Part shown: positions 9,711 to 18,398 of the stretch, in pieces | Layout of the letters: every line of letters starts with the position of its first letter | Numbering within the stretch: the first letter of the stretch is position 1 | Source: Parerythrobacter aestuarii | GTDB taxonomy: Bacteria > Pseudomonadota > Alphaproteobacteria > Sphingomonadales > Sphingomonadaceae | DNA: 64,000 nucleotides | Reading direction: 5' to 3' | Assembly (NCBI RefSeq): GCF_030140925.1 | Contig: NZ_JARBWD010000001.1 | Coordinates: 2,480,001-2,544,000 of the forward strand | Position numbers and translations under genes: made by a program | Notes under the pieces: model-generated | Seen by the model: only the letters and a program-made list of their open reading frames with translations | What the model was told of the DNA's origin: nothing | Database searches by the model: none

Positions 9711-9746
9711 CATGTCTCTGGTCATGTCTCTGGCCATGTCTCCGGC
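9711..9746. repeat. 12-bp tandem repeat, three copies
   Basis: Three head-to-tail copies of CATGTCTCTGGT/C (the third with CCGG) occupy 9711-9746. A partial fourth copy follows at 9747, and a related CATGCGGTC sits just before. They lie in the 277-nt gap between gcdH and maiA (9566-9842). Apart from these repeats I see only a GGAGG at 9826-9830 that probably serves maiA. The repeats could be read as protein in an extended maiA frame, but I treat the region as non-coding. Confidence 0.8.
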
Positions 9747-9842
9747 CATGGCGCACAGGGTCGAGGCTGGGCTGGTCGGAACATCTGTTGCATCGATCCA
9801 TTATTGGTTACAGATGAAACCAGTTGGAGGATTCGCCTACTC

Positions 9843-10487
9843 ATGAAGCTGTTCGCCTATTTCCGCAGCTCGACGAGCTATCGCCTGCGCATTGCGCTGA
9901 ACCTCAAGGGGTTGGAGTACGACATCGTCCCGGTGAATCTCGTGCAAGCAGAACAGAAGGGCGAGGCCTACACCGGGCGTAATCCGTTCGGATCGGTACC
10001 GCTGCTGGAAGCGGATGGGCGCGACCGTGCGCAGTCCATGGCCCAGCTCGAGTGGCTCGACGAAGCCTATCCCGAGCCGGGGCTGCTGCCGAAGGATATC
10101 GAAGACCGCTTCACTGCGCGCGAGCTGGCCTATTCCATCGCGACCGAAACCCATGCGGTGAACAACCTGCCGGTGCTCAAGTATCTCGCCGACCCGCTGG
10201 GCCATTCAAAGGACGAAATCGACACCTGGTATCGCCATTGGCTGAAGCGGACCTTCGATCCGGTTGAACAACGCCTGGCCCAGCTCGGTACCGGGGATTT
10301 CCTGTTCGACGCGCCCGGCCTGTTCGAAGTCGTACTGCTGCCGCAGGTCTATAACGCGCGCCGCTTCGACTATGACTTTGCGGCCTACCCCCACATCAGG
10401 CGGATCGAAGCGGCGTGCCTAGCACTGCCCGCATTCGACCGCGCCTACCCAGACAACCAGATAGACAGCCCGGAGTACAAGGGATGA
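9843..10487 (+). CDS. maiA: Maleylacetoacetate isomerase (zeta-class GST)
   Basis: The enzyme isomerises maleylacetoacetate or maleylpyruvate to the fumaryl form using glutathione, in tyrosine/homogentisate or gentisate breakdown. The 214-residue protein starts MKLFAYFRSSTSYRLRIAL, and the SSTSYR motif is the signature of zeta-class glutathione transferases. NPFGSVPLLEADG follows. The frame is open upstream to 9681, but homology and a GGAGG 12 nt upstream favour ATG 9843. It overlaps the next gene by 4 nt (ATGA), which pairs it with the FAH-family hydrolase that acts on its product. Confidence 0.92.
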   Translation: MKLFAYFRSSTSYRLRIALNLKGLEYDIVPVNLVQAEQKGEAYTGRNPFGSVPLLEADGRDRAQSMAQLEWLDEAYPEPGLLPKDIEDRFTARELAYSIATETHAVNNLPVLKYLADPLGHSKDEIDTWYRHWLKRTFDPVEQRLAQLGTGDFLFDAPGLFEVVLLPQVYNARRFDYDFAAYPHIRRIEAACLALPAFDRAYPDNQIDSPEYKG

Positions 10488-11494
10488 AACTCGCCACCCT
10501 CAATGACGGAACCCGCGACGGCAAACTGGTCGTCGTTTCCAAGGACATCACTCGCTATTGCGCGGCCGACAATATCGCACCGACGATGCAGTACGCGCTC
10601 GACAACTGGGAGCAGGTCGCGCCGAAACTGCAGGCTCTCTATACCGATGTCGAACATCAGACCGTGCCGTGCGAGCGCTTCCACGAGCGCGAGGCGTACA
10701 GCCCGCTGCCGCGCGCCTATCAGTGGGCCGATGGCTCGGCCTATATCAACCACGTCGAACTGGTGCGGAAGGCGCGCGGCGCGGAAGTGCCGGAGAGCTT
10801 CTATCACGACCCGCTGATGTACCAGGGCGGCAGCGACGACTTCCTGCCGCCGCGGGCTTCGATCCCGCTCAAGGACACAGCCTGGGGCTGCGACATGGAA
10901 GGCGAAATTGCCTGCATCACAGATGATGTTCCGATGGGAACGACGCCGGAAGAGGCCGTCGATCACATCAAGCTGCTGATGCTGGTCAACGATGTCTCGC
11001 TGCGCGGGCTGATCCCCGGCGAGCTGGCCAAGGGCTTCGGCTTCTTCCAGTCCAAGCCCGCCACGGCCTTTTCCCCTGTCGCAGTCACACCTGACGAACT
11101 GGGCGACGCCTGGCAGGACAGCGTGATCCACTTGCCTTTGAATGTCGACTACAATGGCGCTCCTTTCGGCCGCGCCAACGTCGGCGTCGATGCAACGTTC
11201 AGCCTCGCCGACCTCGTCAGCCATGCAGCCAAGACCCGCAACCTTGGTGCCGGGGCGATCATCGGCTCAGGCACCATTTCAAATCGCGACGCCGATGGTG
11301 GTCCCGGCAAACCCTGCAGCGAAGGCGGCCTGGGTTACAGTTGCATTGCCGAGATCCGCATGATCGAAACCATCGCCGATGGCGAGCCCAGGACCCGCTT
11401 CATGGCCCCCGGCGACACGGTCAGGATCTGGATGGACGATGGGCACGGGCATTCGATCTTCGGTGCCATCGAACAGGAGGTGGTGCAGGCCTGA
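10484..11494 (+). CDS. Fumarylacetoacetate hydrolase-family protein
   Basis: The 336-residue protein belongs to the FAH superfamily of metal-dependent C-C bond hydrolases. It probably cleaves fumarylacetoacetate or fumarylpyruvate made by the preceding isomerase. The start ATG overlaps the maiA stop. Diagnostic segments include GCDMEGEIACITDDVP, the SLRGLIPGELAKG helix, and the C-terminal GSGTISNRD loop with PGDTVRIWMDD. The length is that of the two-domain FAH-like hydrolases found beside maiA. The exact substrate (homogentisate versus gentisate route) cannot be decided without the ring-cleavage dioxygenase, which is not in this window. Confidence 0.88.
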   Translation: MKLATLNDGTRDGKLVVVSKDITRYCAADNIAPTMQYALDNWEQVAPKLQALYTDVEHQTVPCERFHEREAYSPLPRAYQWADGSAYINHVELVRKARGAEVPESFYHDPLMYQGGSDDFLPPRASIPLKDTAWGCDMEGEIACITDDVPMGTTPEEAVDHIKLLMLVNDVSLRGLIPGELAKGFGFFQSKPATAFSPVAVTPDELGDAWQDSVIHLPLNVDYNGAPFGRANVGVDATFSLADLVSHAAKTRNLGAGAIIGSGTISNRDADGGPGKPCSEGGLGYSCIAEIRMIETIADGEPRTRFMAPGDTVRIWMDDGHGHSIFGAIEQEVVQA

Positions 11495-11543
11495 TCGCTA
11501 CTGCACTCTTCCCTTGTCCGCAGGCCATGCTAACCCTCGCGCT

Positions 11544-12062
11544 GTGAGCACGTCAGGCGACCCCGAAGTTTTCCGCGATGGTGGCGACACGCGCGGCCTG
11601 CGCGATGCCTTCGGCTGCTTTTCCACCGGGGTAACGATCGTTACCACTACAGCGGCAGATGGCGCTCCGGTGGGACTGACGGTCAACAGCTTCTCGTCGG
11701 TGAGTCTCGATCCACCCTTGTTGTTGGTGTGCCCGGCGCTCGAAGCCGGAAGTACGTCAGTGCTTGAAAAGGTCGAGCGTTTCGCCGTGAACGTTCTGGA
11801 AAGCAAAGACAAATCACTCTCGACGCGCTTTGCCCGCAAGGGAGCGGATCGTTTTGCCGAAGGCGATTGGGAGAGCTCCGAACATGGCCTGCCGGTGCTC
11901 AAGCGAGCCTTGGCTGTTTTCGAGTGCACCCGGGAAGCAGTCCACCCAGGCGGCGATCACCTCATCCTCATCGGCCGGATACTGAAGGCCACGTACCACT
12001 TGCACGATGACCCGCTGCTATACTTCCACGGGCGCTATCGCGGCATTCACATCGAGGACTGA
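11544..12062 (+). CDS. Flavin reductase family protein (HpaC/DIM6-like)
   Basis: The predicted 172-residue protein has the flavin-reductase-like split-barrel core. LRDAFGCFSTGVTIVTT is followed by VGLTVNSFSSVSLDPPLLLVC, the FMN-binding part of this family. HPGGDHLILIGRI and the C-terminal YFHGRYRGI are also typical. Such proteins supply reduced flavin to two-component monooxygenases or are oxygenase partners themselves. The start is set at GTG 11544, 49 nt after the hydrolase stop; an upstream in-frame start would run deep into the previous gene. It may be part of the same aromatic-catabolism unit. Confidence 0.86.
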   Translation: MSTSGDPEVFRDGGDTRGLRDAFGCFSTGVTIVTTTAADGAPVGLTVNSFSSVSLDPPLLLVCPALEAGSTSVLEKVERFAVNVLESKDKSLSTRFARKGADRFAEGDWESSEHGLPVLKRALAVFECTREAVHPGGDHLILIGRILKATYHLHDDPLLYFHGRYRGIHIED

Positions 12063-12070
12063 GGACAACG

Positions 12071-12106
12071 AAAAAGGGCGGGAGCCCCAGCCCCCGCCCT
12101 CTTCTC
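12071..12106. terminator. Bidirectional intrinsic terminator
   Basis: A GGGCGGG / CCCGCCC stem (12076-12082 and 12093-12099) closes a 10-nt loop. It has A-rich sequence before it and CTCTTCTC after it. It lies between the stop codons of two convergent genes (flavin reductase ending 12062 and aldehyde dehydrogenase ending 12125), so it can serve both. Confidence 0.8.
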
Positions 12107-12124
12107 AATCATTGCTTCCCAAAA

Positions 12125-13552
12125 TCAGGCGACTTCGGCGTCCTTCTTGACCGTAATCACCTGCGAATAGGTGAACTCCTTGAGACCTTCGATGCCGTAT
12201 TCAGCGCCGAAACCCGACTGTTTGTGGCCACCGAAAGGAGCCAGCGGCGACAAGTGCAGGAACTCGTTGATCCACACAGTGCCGGTTTCCAGCTGTTCGG
12301 CGATCTCGACACCCTTGTCGGGGTCGCCGGTCCACACTGCCCCGGCAAGGCCGTAGTCAGAAGCATTGGCGCGCTCGATGACTTCCTCGGTGGTCGAGAA
12401 CTTCATCAGCGGCATGACCGGGCCGAACTGTTCCTCGGCCACGATCCGCGCATCTTCCGGCGGATTATCGAGGATGGTTATCGGAACGTAGTAGCCCGAA
12501 CCCGACGGATCGACTTCGCCGCCGACGAGGAACTTGTAGCCATTGTCCTTGGCGTCCTCGATCAGTTCACACACGCGGTCGAACTGTTTCTTGTTCTGGA
12601 TCGGACCGACCCCCGTGCCCTGCTCGGACCCGTCGCCGACAACCACACCCTTGGCATATTCGGCCAGGGCCGCGCTCAGCTCGTCATAGATATCCTCGTG
12701 GATATAGATGCGCTTGGCGGCAACGCAGATCTGGCCGGCGTTGGTGAAGCTCGACCAGAACAGCTGCTCGGCAACCTTCTTGGGATCGGCATCGGGCAGC
12801 ACGATCGAGGCGTCATTGCCGCCCAGCTCGAGCGTGATGCGCTTGAGGTCGGCGCTGGCGCCTTCCATGATCTTCTTGCCCGTCGCGGTCGAGCCGGTGA
12901 AGGTGATCTTGTCGATGTCCGGATGCTGCGTGATCATCGGGCCGAGGCTGTCTTCACCGGTGATGATGTTGACGGTGCCGGCGGGCGCGATGTCCTTCCA
13001 CAGCTCGGCGATGCGCAGTGTGGTCAGCGGAGTGAAGGGCGATGGCTTGAGCACGATGGTGCATCCCGAGAGCAGCGCCGGAGCAATCTTCTGCACTGCC
13101 ATAAGCACCGGGAAGTTCCACGGTACGATACCGCCGACCACGCCGACCGGCACCCGTCGGGTGCGGCTGAGGCGGGTGTCGCTGTCTTCGTTGATGGTCT
13201 CTTCCAGCTCGAGCGTGGCCTGCGCCTTCATGATCGCCGGCGCGCCATGCATTTCGCCCTGCGCCTGCGCATGCGGCTTGCCCTGTTCTGCGGTGAGCAG
13301 GCGAAAGAGCTCGTCATGGTTAGCGGCAATGGCGTCGGCCATGGCGTTGATGACCTTGCGACGTTCCTCGACCGGGGTCTTGGACCATGTCTTAAACGCG
13401 CGACGGGCAGCGGCGACGGCGCGATCGAGCTCGTCTTTCCCGCAGGCCGGAACGCGGCCAATGACCTGCTCGTTGGCGGGATTGACGACGTCCATCCATT
13501 CGCCATTGGTGATCATCTCACCATCGATCAGGTTGCTGTATTCGGTTGCCAT
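12125..13552 (-). CDS. NAD(P)-dependent aldehyde dehydrogenase
   Basis: The 475-residue protein is a classic aldehyde dehydrogenase that oxidises an aldehyde to the acid in the cytoplasm. The catalytic-site motifs are intact. PWNFPVLMAVQKIAPAL and LKPSPFTPL bind the cofactor, ITLELGGNDA holds the general-base glutamate, and FTNAGQICVAAKR carries the nucleophilic cysteine (about residue 280). A GAGAGGAG ribosome-binding site precedes the ATG. The substrate is not identifiable; the N terminus resembles the succinate-semialdehyde/betaine-type branch only loosely. It is monocistronic, followed by the shared terminator. Confidence 0.9.
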   Translation of the reverse strand: MATEYSNLIDGEMITNGEWMDVVNPANEQVIGRVPACGKDELDRAVAAARRAFKTWSKTPVEERRKVINAMADAIAANHDELFRLLTAEQGKPHAQAQGEMHGAPAIMKAQATLELEETINEDSDTRLSRTRRVPVGVVGGIVPWNFPVLMAVQKIAPALLSGCTIVLKPSPFTPLTTLRIAELWKDIAPAGTVNIITGEDSLGPMITQHPDIDKITFTGSTATGKKIMEGASADLKRITLELGGNDASIVLPDADPKKVAEQLFWSSFTNAGQICVAAKRIYIHEDIYDELSAALAEYAKGVVVGDGSEQGTGVGPIQNKKQFDRVCELIEDAKDNGYKFLVGGEVDPSGSGYYVPITILDNPPEDARIVAEEQFGPVMPLMKFSTTEEVIERANASDYGLAGAVWTGDPDKGVEIAEQLETGTVWINEFLHLSPLAPFGGHKQSGFGAEYGIEGLKEFTYSQVITVKKDAEVA

Positions 13553-13654
13553 GAGTGTCTCCTCTCTTTGAGTCGTTTGTTAGCAGCACATACTATGTCT
13601 TGTCGCGCAAAAGTTTCTTTCCGCGACCGAATATTGGGCCTCGCAAGGCACGCT

Positions 13655-14173
13655 TCAACCCGCCCGGGGGAGGTCCTGAGGCGTGTTGATGTTGGCCAGC
13701 GGCGGAGCGACCGCTACCGCTCTTGCGCCTGCCAGGTCGGCAAATCCGAACAGTGCGCGACCTCCACCACACAAGTAACTGCCGAGCAGCGGTTGCAGCG
13801 AAGCCGGCCACAGGCCGACAACAGGCTGGTCTGCCGCATAAGCCGCTCCTTCACCGTCCAGCTGTGCGGCAAGGTCCGGTGGTAGATTGGGGATGTCGCA
13901 GCCAGAACTCAAAACCTGGTCGAACCCGTTGGCCTGTGCATGCAAGAGGGCCGCGTTGAGCCCCGCCAGTGGGCCGTGCCCACCCTCGGGCTGGTCGGGA
14001 ATTGACGCAAGACCTGGTTCATCCCTCCCGCAAAAGACCACTGCTTCGCATTGCTTCGCCAGAGCATCGGCAACATGGTCGATCAGGCGCTTGCCATCCA
14101 GCAGCGCATGCGCCTTGTCGCTGCCGAAGCGGCGCGATTGCCCGCCGGCGAGGATCGCCCCGAGCAAGCGCAC
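13655..14173 (-). CDS. mobA: Molybdenum cofactor guanylyltransferase
   Basis: MobA transfers GMP from GTP to molybdopterin, giving the guanine dinucleotide form needed by DMSO-reductase-family enzymes. The 172-residue protein starts at a GTG and carries the nucleotide-binding signature LAGGQSRRFGSDKA (8-21). The PEGGHGPLAGLNAAL segment and the metal-binding SGCDIPNLP follow. The length is slightly short for the family but all motifs are present. It sits 3 nt downstream of an acyl-CoA dehydrogenase gene with which it shares no function. Its product is needed for the molybdoenzyme encoded at 26971-29805. Confidence 0.92.
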   Translation of the reverse strand: MRLLGAILAGGQSRRFGSDKAHALLDGKRLIDHVADALAKQCEAVVFCGRDEPGLASIPDQPEGGHGPLAGLNAALLHAQANGFDQVLSSGCDIPNLPPDLAAQLDGEGAAYAADQPVVGLWPASLQPLLGSYLCGGGRALFGFADLAGARAVAVAPPLANINTPQDLPRAG

Positions 14174-14176
14174 GGA

Positions 14177-15253
14177 TCAGCCCGTCCCGACTTTGCGCAG
14201 GTGGTAAGCGTGCCCGCCGAACTGAGCGTCGAGCGCGAGCAGTCGCTTGTGATAGTGGCTGACGCTGAGCTCATCCGTCATGCCCACGCCGCCGTGGATC
14301 TGGATGGCGGACTCGCCGATCGACTGCCCAAGCTTGCCGGTCTGACCCTTGAGAATGGCGATATCACGCGCGGTCACCGCACCGGTTTCTGCCAATGCAG
14401 TCGTGTAAAGCAGCGTCGCCCGCGCCTTGGTGTGGGCGATCTTCATATCCGCAAGTCGATGAGCGATGGCCTGGAAAGATCCGATCGACACGCCGAACTG
14501 CTTGCGGGTCGCAGCATACTCTCCTGTGATCGCCAGCAATGCGCCCATCGCACCGACGGCCTCGGCGCATTGCACGTTCATGGCATGGGCGAGTATCCGC
14601 TCGAGCGTTTGCGCGTCATCGGAGAGCAATGTTGCTGGCACCCCGTCGAGGGTGATGTTTGCGGCGCTCCGCCCGTCAACAGTGGTGTAGCTGCGTGCCG
14701 AAAGGCCGTCCGCGCCTTGCTCAACCAAGAAGAGCGCAGGGATACCGCTATCACCCTTGGCGACCACGACGAGCACGTCGGCCTCGGCACCCGCCGTGAC
14801 GAGACGCTTCTCTCCGGCCAGTGTGCCGTTTGTCGCAGCCATTGTGACGTGCTCGACTGAAGGTGTCCCGTGGCCTTCCTCATAGGCGAACGCGGCTATG
14901 GCTTCGCCTGACTGGACCTTCTCGAGCCATTCCTGTGCTTCCGGAGCATCGCTCGCCGCCAGTGCCGCAGCGCCGAGCAGGATCGAGGCGACATAGGGTT
15001 CGACCACGAGATGTCGCCCGAACAGTTCGGCCACCGCAACGCAATCGCTGATCGATCCACCAAGGCCGCCTTGTTCCTCGCTGAAGGGCAGTATCAGGAG
15101 GCCAAACTCGGCGAACTGCTGCCACGCTTCGGGCGACCACGGCGCATCCGAGCTCACCAGCTTTTGCCGCGTGTCGAAGTCGTAGCTTTTCTCGAGGAAC
15201 TTGCCGACGCCATTGCGGAGCATTTCCTGCTCTTCAGTGTAGCTGAAATCCAT
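14177..15253 (-). CDS. Acyl-CoA dehydrogenase family protein (short subunit)
   Basis: The 358-residue protein is an acyl-CoA dehydrogenase-fold flavoprotein beginning MDFSYTEEQEMLRNGV. It contains GGLGGSISDCVAVAE, the C-terminal helix FGVSIGSFQAIAHRLADM and the QIHGGVGMTDELSVSHYHKRL ending typical of this family. The usual catalytic-glutamate loop of large ACADs is not obvious. In known pairs (for example sterol or pimeloyl-type degraders) a short ACAD forms a heteromer with a longer neighbour. Here it lies 4 nt after the second ACAD gene, so a heterotetramer with it is a reasonable inference. Confidence 0.88.
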   Translation of the reverse strand: MDFSYTEEQEMLRNGVGKFLEKSYDFDTRQKLVSSDAPWSPEAWQQFAEFGLLILPFSEEQGGLGGSISDCVAVAELFGRHLVVEPYVASILLGAAALAASDAPEAQEWLEKVQSGEAIAAFAYEEGHGTPSVEHVTMAATNGTLAGEKRLVTAGAEADVLVVVAKGDSGIPALFLVEQGADGLSARSYTTVDGRSAANITLDGVPATLLSDDAQTLERILAHAMNVQCAEAVGAMGALLAITGEYAATRKQFGVSIGSFQAIAHRLADMKIAHTKARATLLYTTALAETGAVTARDIAILKGQTGKLGQSIGESAIQIHGGVGMTDELSVSHYHKRLLALDAQFGGHAYHLRKVGTG

Positions 15254-15257
15254 CGCC

Positions 15258-16463
15258 TCAGCTCCCTACCGTACGCGCAATCAGGTCGCGCTGCACTTCA
15301 TTGGAGCCAGCGTAGATCGTGGTCGCCCGGCTGTTGAGATAGAGTGGCATGGAGATCAGATCGAACTCGCTGCCAAGCGGCTCGACATTCGAGCCGACGC
15401 GCAAAGCTTCCAACTGCCGCGCCATGCCGTCGACGCCGGAGACCTGCATCATCATGGTGGAAGCGCGCTGGACGAGCTCCGAATTCATCGTCTTGTTCAT
15501 CGACGGGAATGCCGGATCGCGGGCGATTTCATGGCCACTGATAGCGAGCTTTTCGAAATGGCTCATTGAGGCGATATCGGCTTCCAGGTCGCCGATCTCC
15601 TGCTGGAAGACCGGATCGTCCGCCAGCATACCACCCCATGGTGACGGTGTTTGCGCCGCCGCTTCGCGTGCCCGCTGGCAATAGCGCATCAATGTAGGGC
15701 TGGCCGCATTGCCGCCACCGCGTTCATGCTTGAGCAAGTGCTTGGCGACGCTCCAACCATCGTTTTCTTCACCGACCCGGCCGGACTGCGGGACGCGGCA
15801 ATCCTCGAAGAAAACTTCGCATTGTTCGGGGAAGCCATCGAGGCCGATGATCGGGCGGATTTCCATGCCGGGATAGTCGACACGGTCGAGCAGCAGGAAG
15901 GTGATGCCCTGCTGCTTCTTGCCTTCATTGCTGGTGCGCACCAGCATGAACATGCGGTTGGCGTGGTGGGCGTAGGTGGTCCAGATCTTGGAGCCGTTGA
16001 TGATGTAGTCATCACCATCTGCGTCCGCACGGCAGCTGAGCGAAGCGAGGTCGGAGCCGGAATTGGGCTCCGAATAGCCCTGCGCCCAGAAATCCTCGCC
16101 CTTGAGGATCGGCTCGAGATACTTGGCCTTCTGCTCCTCGGTGCCGAGGTCGATCAGCAGCGGCCCGACCATGCCGAGGCTCTGCGGCAGTAGCGGCGGC
16201 AGGTCGGCCTTGCGGTATTCCTCGGCAAAGATGAAGCGCTGCTCCACGCTCCACCCGGTCCCGCCATATTCCTTCGGCCAATGCGGCGCGGCCCAACCCT
16301 TGTCATAGAGGATCCTGTGCCACTGCATGCACTGCTCGAACGGCGCGAAGACGCTGGTGGTCTTGCGCCCGGCTTCGCGGATGGCGGGCGTCGGAGCAGT
16401 GGCGAAGAACTCCGCCACTTCAGCGCGAAACGCCTCCAGCTCGGGCGCGAAATCGATCTTCAT
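15258..16463 (-). CDS. Acyl-CoA dehydrogenase family protein (long subunit)
   Basis: The 401-residue protein begins MKIDFAPELEAFRAEV and has the flavin-binding QGYSEPNSGSDLASLSCRA segment. KIWTTYAHHANRMFMLVRT follows, as does the C-terminal IYAGSNEVQRDLIARTVG motif, all standard for acyl-CoA dehydrogenases. The open frame extends upstream, but the ATG at 16463 has a GGGAGAGGA site and the correct family N terminus. It is the first gene of a unit ACAD-ACAD-mobA. The acyl substrate is unknown; the paired arrangement resembles enzymes acting on bulky or steroid-like CoA esters. Confidence 0.9.
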   Translation of the reverse strand: MKIDFAPELEAFRAEVAEFFATAPTPAIREAGRKTTSVFAPFEQCMQWHRILYDKGWAAPHWPKEYGGTGWSVEQRFIFAEEYRKADLPPLLPQSLGMVGPLLIDLGTEEQKAKYLEPILKGEDFWAQGYSEPNSGSDLASLSCRADADGDDYIINGSKIWTTYAHHANRMFMLVRTSNEGKKQQGITFLLLDRVDYPGMEIRPIIGLDGFPEQCEVFFEDCRVPQSGRVGEENDGWSVAKHLLKHERGGGNAASPTLMRYCQRAREAAAQTPSPWGGMLADDPVFQQEIGDLEADIASMSHFEKLAISGHEIARDPAFPSMNKTMNSELVQRASTMMMQVSGVDGMARQLEALRVGSNVEPLGSEFDLISMPLYLNSRATTIYAGSNEVQRDLIARTVGS

Positions 16464-16485
16464 TGCTATCCTCTCCCTTGCCCCT

Positions 16486-17451
16486 CTACCTGTCACTCGG
16501 TGGCGCTGCGAGCAAGGCGAGAAGTGCGAAACTCGCAAGCCAATGTTCGCCCATGTAGTCGCCGGTGACATGGGGCAGCGCGGCGTCGAGATGGCACAAA
16601 GCTGGCTCTTGGAAACCAAGTTCGCGCCATGCCCACGCACGACTCAAACATAGACCATCGAGATGCGCAATTTTGCCGTCGCTCCGGTCACTGACTCTTG
16701 CCGGCGTGAACAAGGTAGCTGGCTCAGCCCATTCGAGCCTTGGAAAGAAGGCAGAGAACCAGGGCCGAAAATCCTCTGGCGTCATCACTCGTTTCATCAA
16801 TAGGGCTTCGCTCAACGAAGGCGAAAGGAACTCATCTCCTCCAGGTTCCCATGCCTGACAGCCCCAGTCCCCTTTGAACCAACGCTTGGACGTCGAGCGG
16901 ATCAAATTCCCAAGATCATCATCGTAGGCGCTCGCCCATTCCAGCGAGAGAGTTAAAGCGAAGGCTGAATTAAAATGCGTGCCGGTACGGATCGGATAGG
17001 TCAGTACGCTCAGATAACTCTTGAACATCGTCGCAAAGTGCCGCGCCAGTGGCTCAATTCGGTCGGCCCAAGGCGCTTCATGTCTTGCCGCTTCAAGATG
17101 GAGGTAAAGCAGCCAAGCCCAGCCGTAGGGACGTTCAAAACCCTTGGATTCTGGGCGTCGGGCGTAGGCCAGTTCCACCAAGAGCTTTTCCTCGGTGAAA
17201 GTGGCGTCCGCAAGTTCAGCAATCGCCGCAGCCTCCGGCATATCCGGATAGAGTCGTCGCAGCGTCAGCAAAGTCCACCAGCCGTGGACGCAACTGTGCC
17301 AGTCATAGCTGCCGAAAAAACACGGATGCAGCTGGCGCGGGGTCTGCGCATCACCGTCGCCCGCCATCACATGGTCGAGCTTGTTGGGATATTCGCGCGC
17401 GACATGGCCCAGCGCGGCCTGCGCAAAGCGGCGAGCGATCTCCAGCGTCAT
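16486..17451 (-). CDS. DUF2891 family protein
   Basis: The 321-residue soluble protein matches the DUF2891 family. HPCFFGSYDWHSCVHGWW (about 44-61) is characteristic, and many aromatic residues suggest an alpha/alpha-barrel-like fold. Near the C terminus, GDYMGEHWLASFALL is also conserved-looking. No function is known. The ATG at 17451 overlaps the DUF979 stop by 4 nt (ATGA); an alternative ATG lies two codons upstream. It is the last gene of the 5-oxoprolinase-DUF969-DUF979-DUF2891 series, so a role in using 5-oxoproline or a related peptide-derived compound is inferred from context. Confidence 0.82.
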   Translation of the reverse strand: MTLEIARRFAQAALGHVAREYPNKLDHVMAGDGDAQTPRQLHPCFFGSYDWHSCVHGWWTLLTLRRLYPDMPEAAAIAELADATFTEEKLLVELAYARRPESKGFERPYGWAWLLYLHLEAARHEAPWADRIEPLARHFATMFKSYLSVLTYPIRTGTHFNSAFALTLSLEWASAYDDDLGNLIRSTSKRWFKGDWGCQAWEPGGDEFLSPSLSEALLMKRVMTPEDFRPWFSAFFPRLEWAEPATLFTPARVSDRSDGKIAHLDGLCLSRAWAWRELGFQEPALCHLDAALPHVTGDYMGEHWLASFALLALLAAPPSDR

Positions 17452-18398
17452 TTCCATAGCAGGAACGCCCCGATGTAGATGATCGCGACATTGCAGACCC
17501 ACAGCGGGATCGCAGTGCCGATCTGCTGCTTGATCACGCCGTTCTGGTCCTTCAGTTCGAGCAAGGCCGCTGGCACGATGTTGAAGTTGGCCGCCATCGG
17601 CGTCATCAGCGTACCGCAAAAGCCCGCCAGCATCCCGACCGCGCCGATCACCGCCGGATTGCCGCCATAGCCTTCGACCAGCAGCGGAATGCCGATCGCT
17701 GCCGCCATCACCGGGAAAGCGGCAAAGGCATTGCCCATGATGATCGTGAACAGCGCCATGCCCAGCGCAAACACCACCACGGTCAGGAATATGCTGCCCT
17801 CGGGGATCACCTGCTGCGCTGCGCCGCCGATGATGTCCCCTACCCCAGCCAGCGCGAACACGGCACCGAGCGCTGCCAGCATCTGCGGCAGGATCGCTGC
17901 CCACCCGATCGAGTCGAGCAGCCGCCGCCCCTCCTGCATCGGGGCAAGTGCGGGCGGCTTGAGCCATGCCATCGCATAGGTCAGCGCCAGCAGCACCCCG
18001 ATGGCGAACAGCAGCAAGGTCTCGCGGCGTTCCTCGAACAGCCCGGTCTCCTTGAGCGGGGTGTAGTTGTAGAGCAGCGTCCCGGCGACCGCCGTGACCG
18101 GCACGATCAGCGCGGGTACGAACAGCTTGTTGCCCAGCAAGCTGGAGAAGTTGGAACGCTCCTCCGCGGTGGTCGTCTCAGGATCGCTACGCTTGAGTCC
18201 GCCGAAACCGGCAATGCCGACCAGCGCCAGCACCATCAGCCCGTTGGCGAAATCGCTGACATGGCTGCCGAGGAAGAAACTCGCCGACAGCACACCCCAG
18301 AAGGCGGCATTGCCCCACCGCCCGTCACGCAGGCTGAGCAACGACCAGACAGCGAAGAAAATCCCGGTCAGGACGTAGAGCCATTCGTATGTGATCAT
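17448..18398 (-). CDS. DUF979 membrane protein (putative transporter half)
   Basis: The 316-residue inner-membrane protein has about nine hydrophobic segments and matches the DUF979 family. GNAFAAFPVMAAAIGIPLL and the PMAANFNIVPAALLEL segment are permease-like. DUF979 and DUF969 genes almost always occur together. They have been linked by genome context to 5-oxoproline metabolism (established association; activity not shown here). It overlaps DUF969 by 4 nt and DUF2891 by 4 nt, so the three are probably co-translated. I infer that DUF969 and DUF979 form one transporter. Confidence 0.85.
   Translation of the reverse strand: MITYEWLYVLTGIFFAVWSLLSLRDGRWGNAAFWGVLSASFFLGSHVSDFANGLMVLALVGIAGFGGLKRSDPETTTAEERSNFSSLLGNKLFVPALIVPVTAVAGTLLYNYTPLKETGLFEERRETLLLFAIGVLLALTYAMAWLKPPALAPMQEGRRLLDSIGWAAILPQMLAALGAVFALAGVGDIIGGAAQQVIPEGSIFLTVVVFALGMALFTIIMGNAFAAFPVMAAAIGIPLLVEGYGGNPAVIGAVGMLAGFCGTLMTPMAANFNIVPAALLELKDQNGVIKQQIGTAIPLWVCNVAIIYIGAFLLWK

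Noticed and set aside
9681-9842. A 54-residue N-terminal extension of maiA containing His-Val-Ser-Gly repeats
   Set aside because: The repeats come from the 12-bp DNA repeat; the zeta-GST N terminus begins exactly at ATG 9843.
12224-13885. A 553-codon plus-strand frame opposite the aldehyde dehydrogenase
   Set aside because: The minus strand encodes a full aldehyde dehydrogenase with catalytic motifs; the plus frame has none and runs over two genes.
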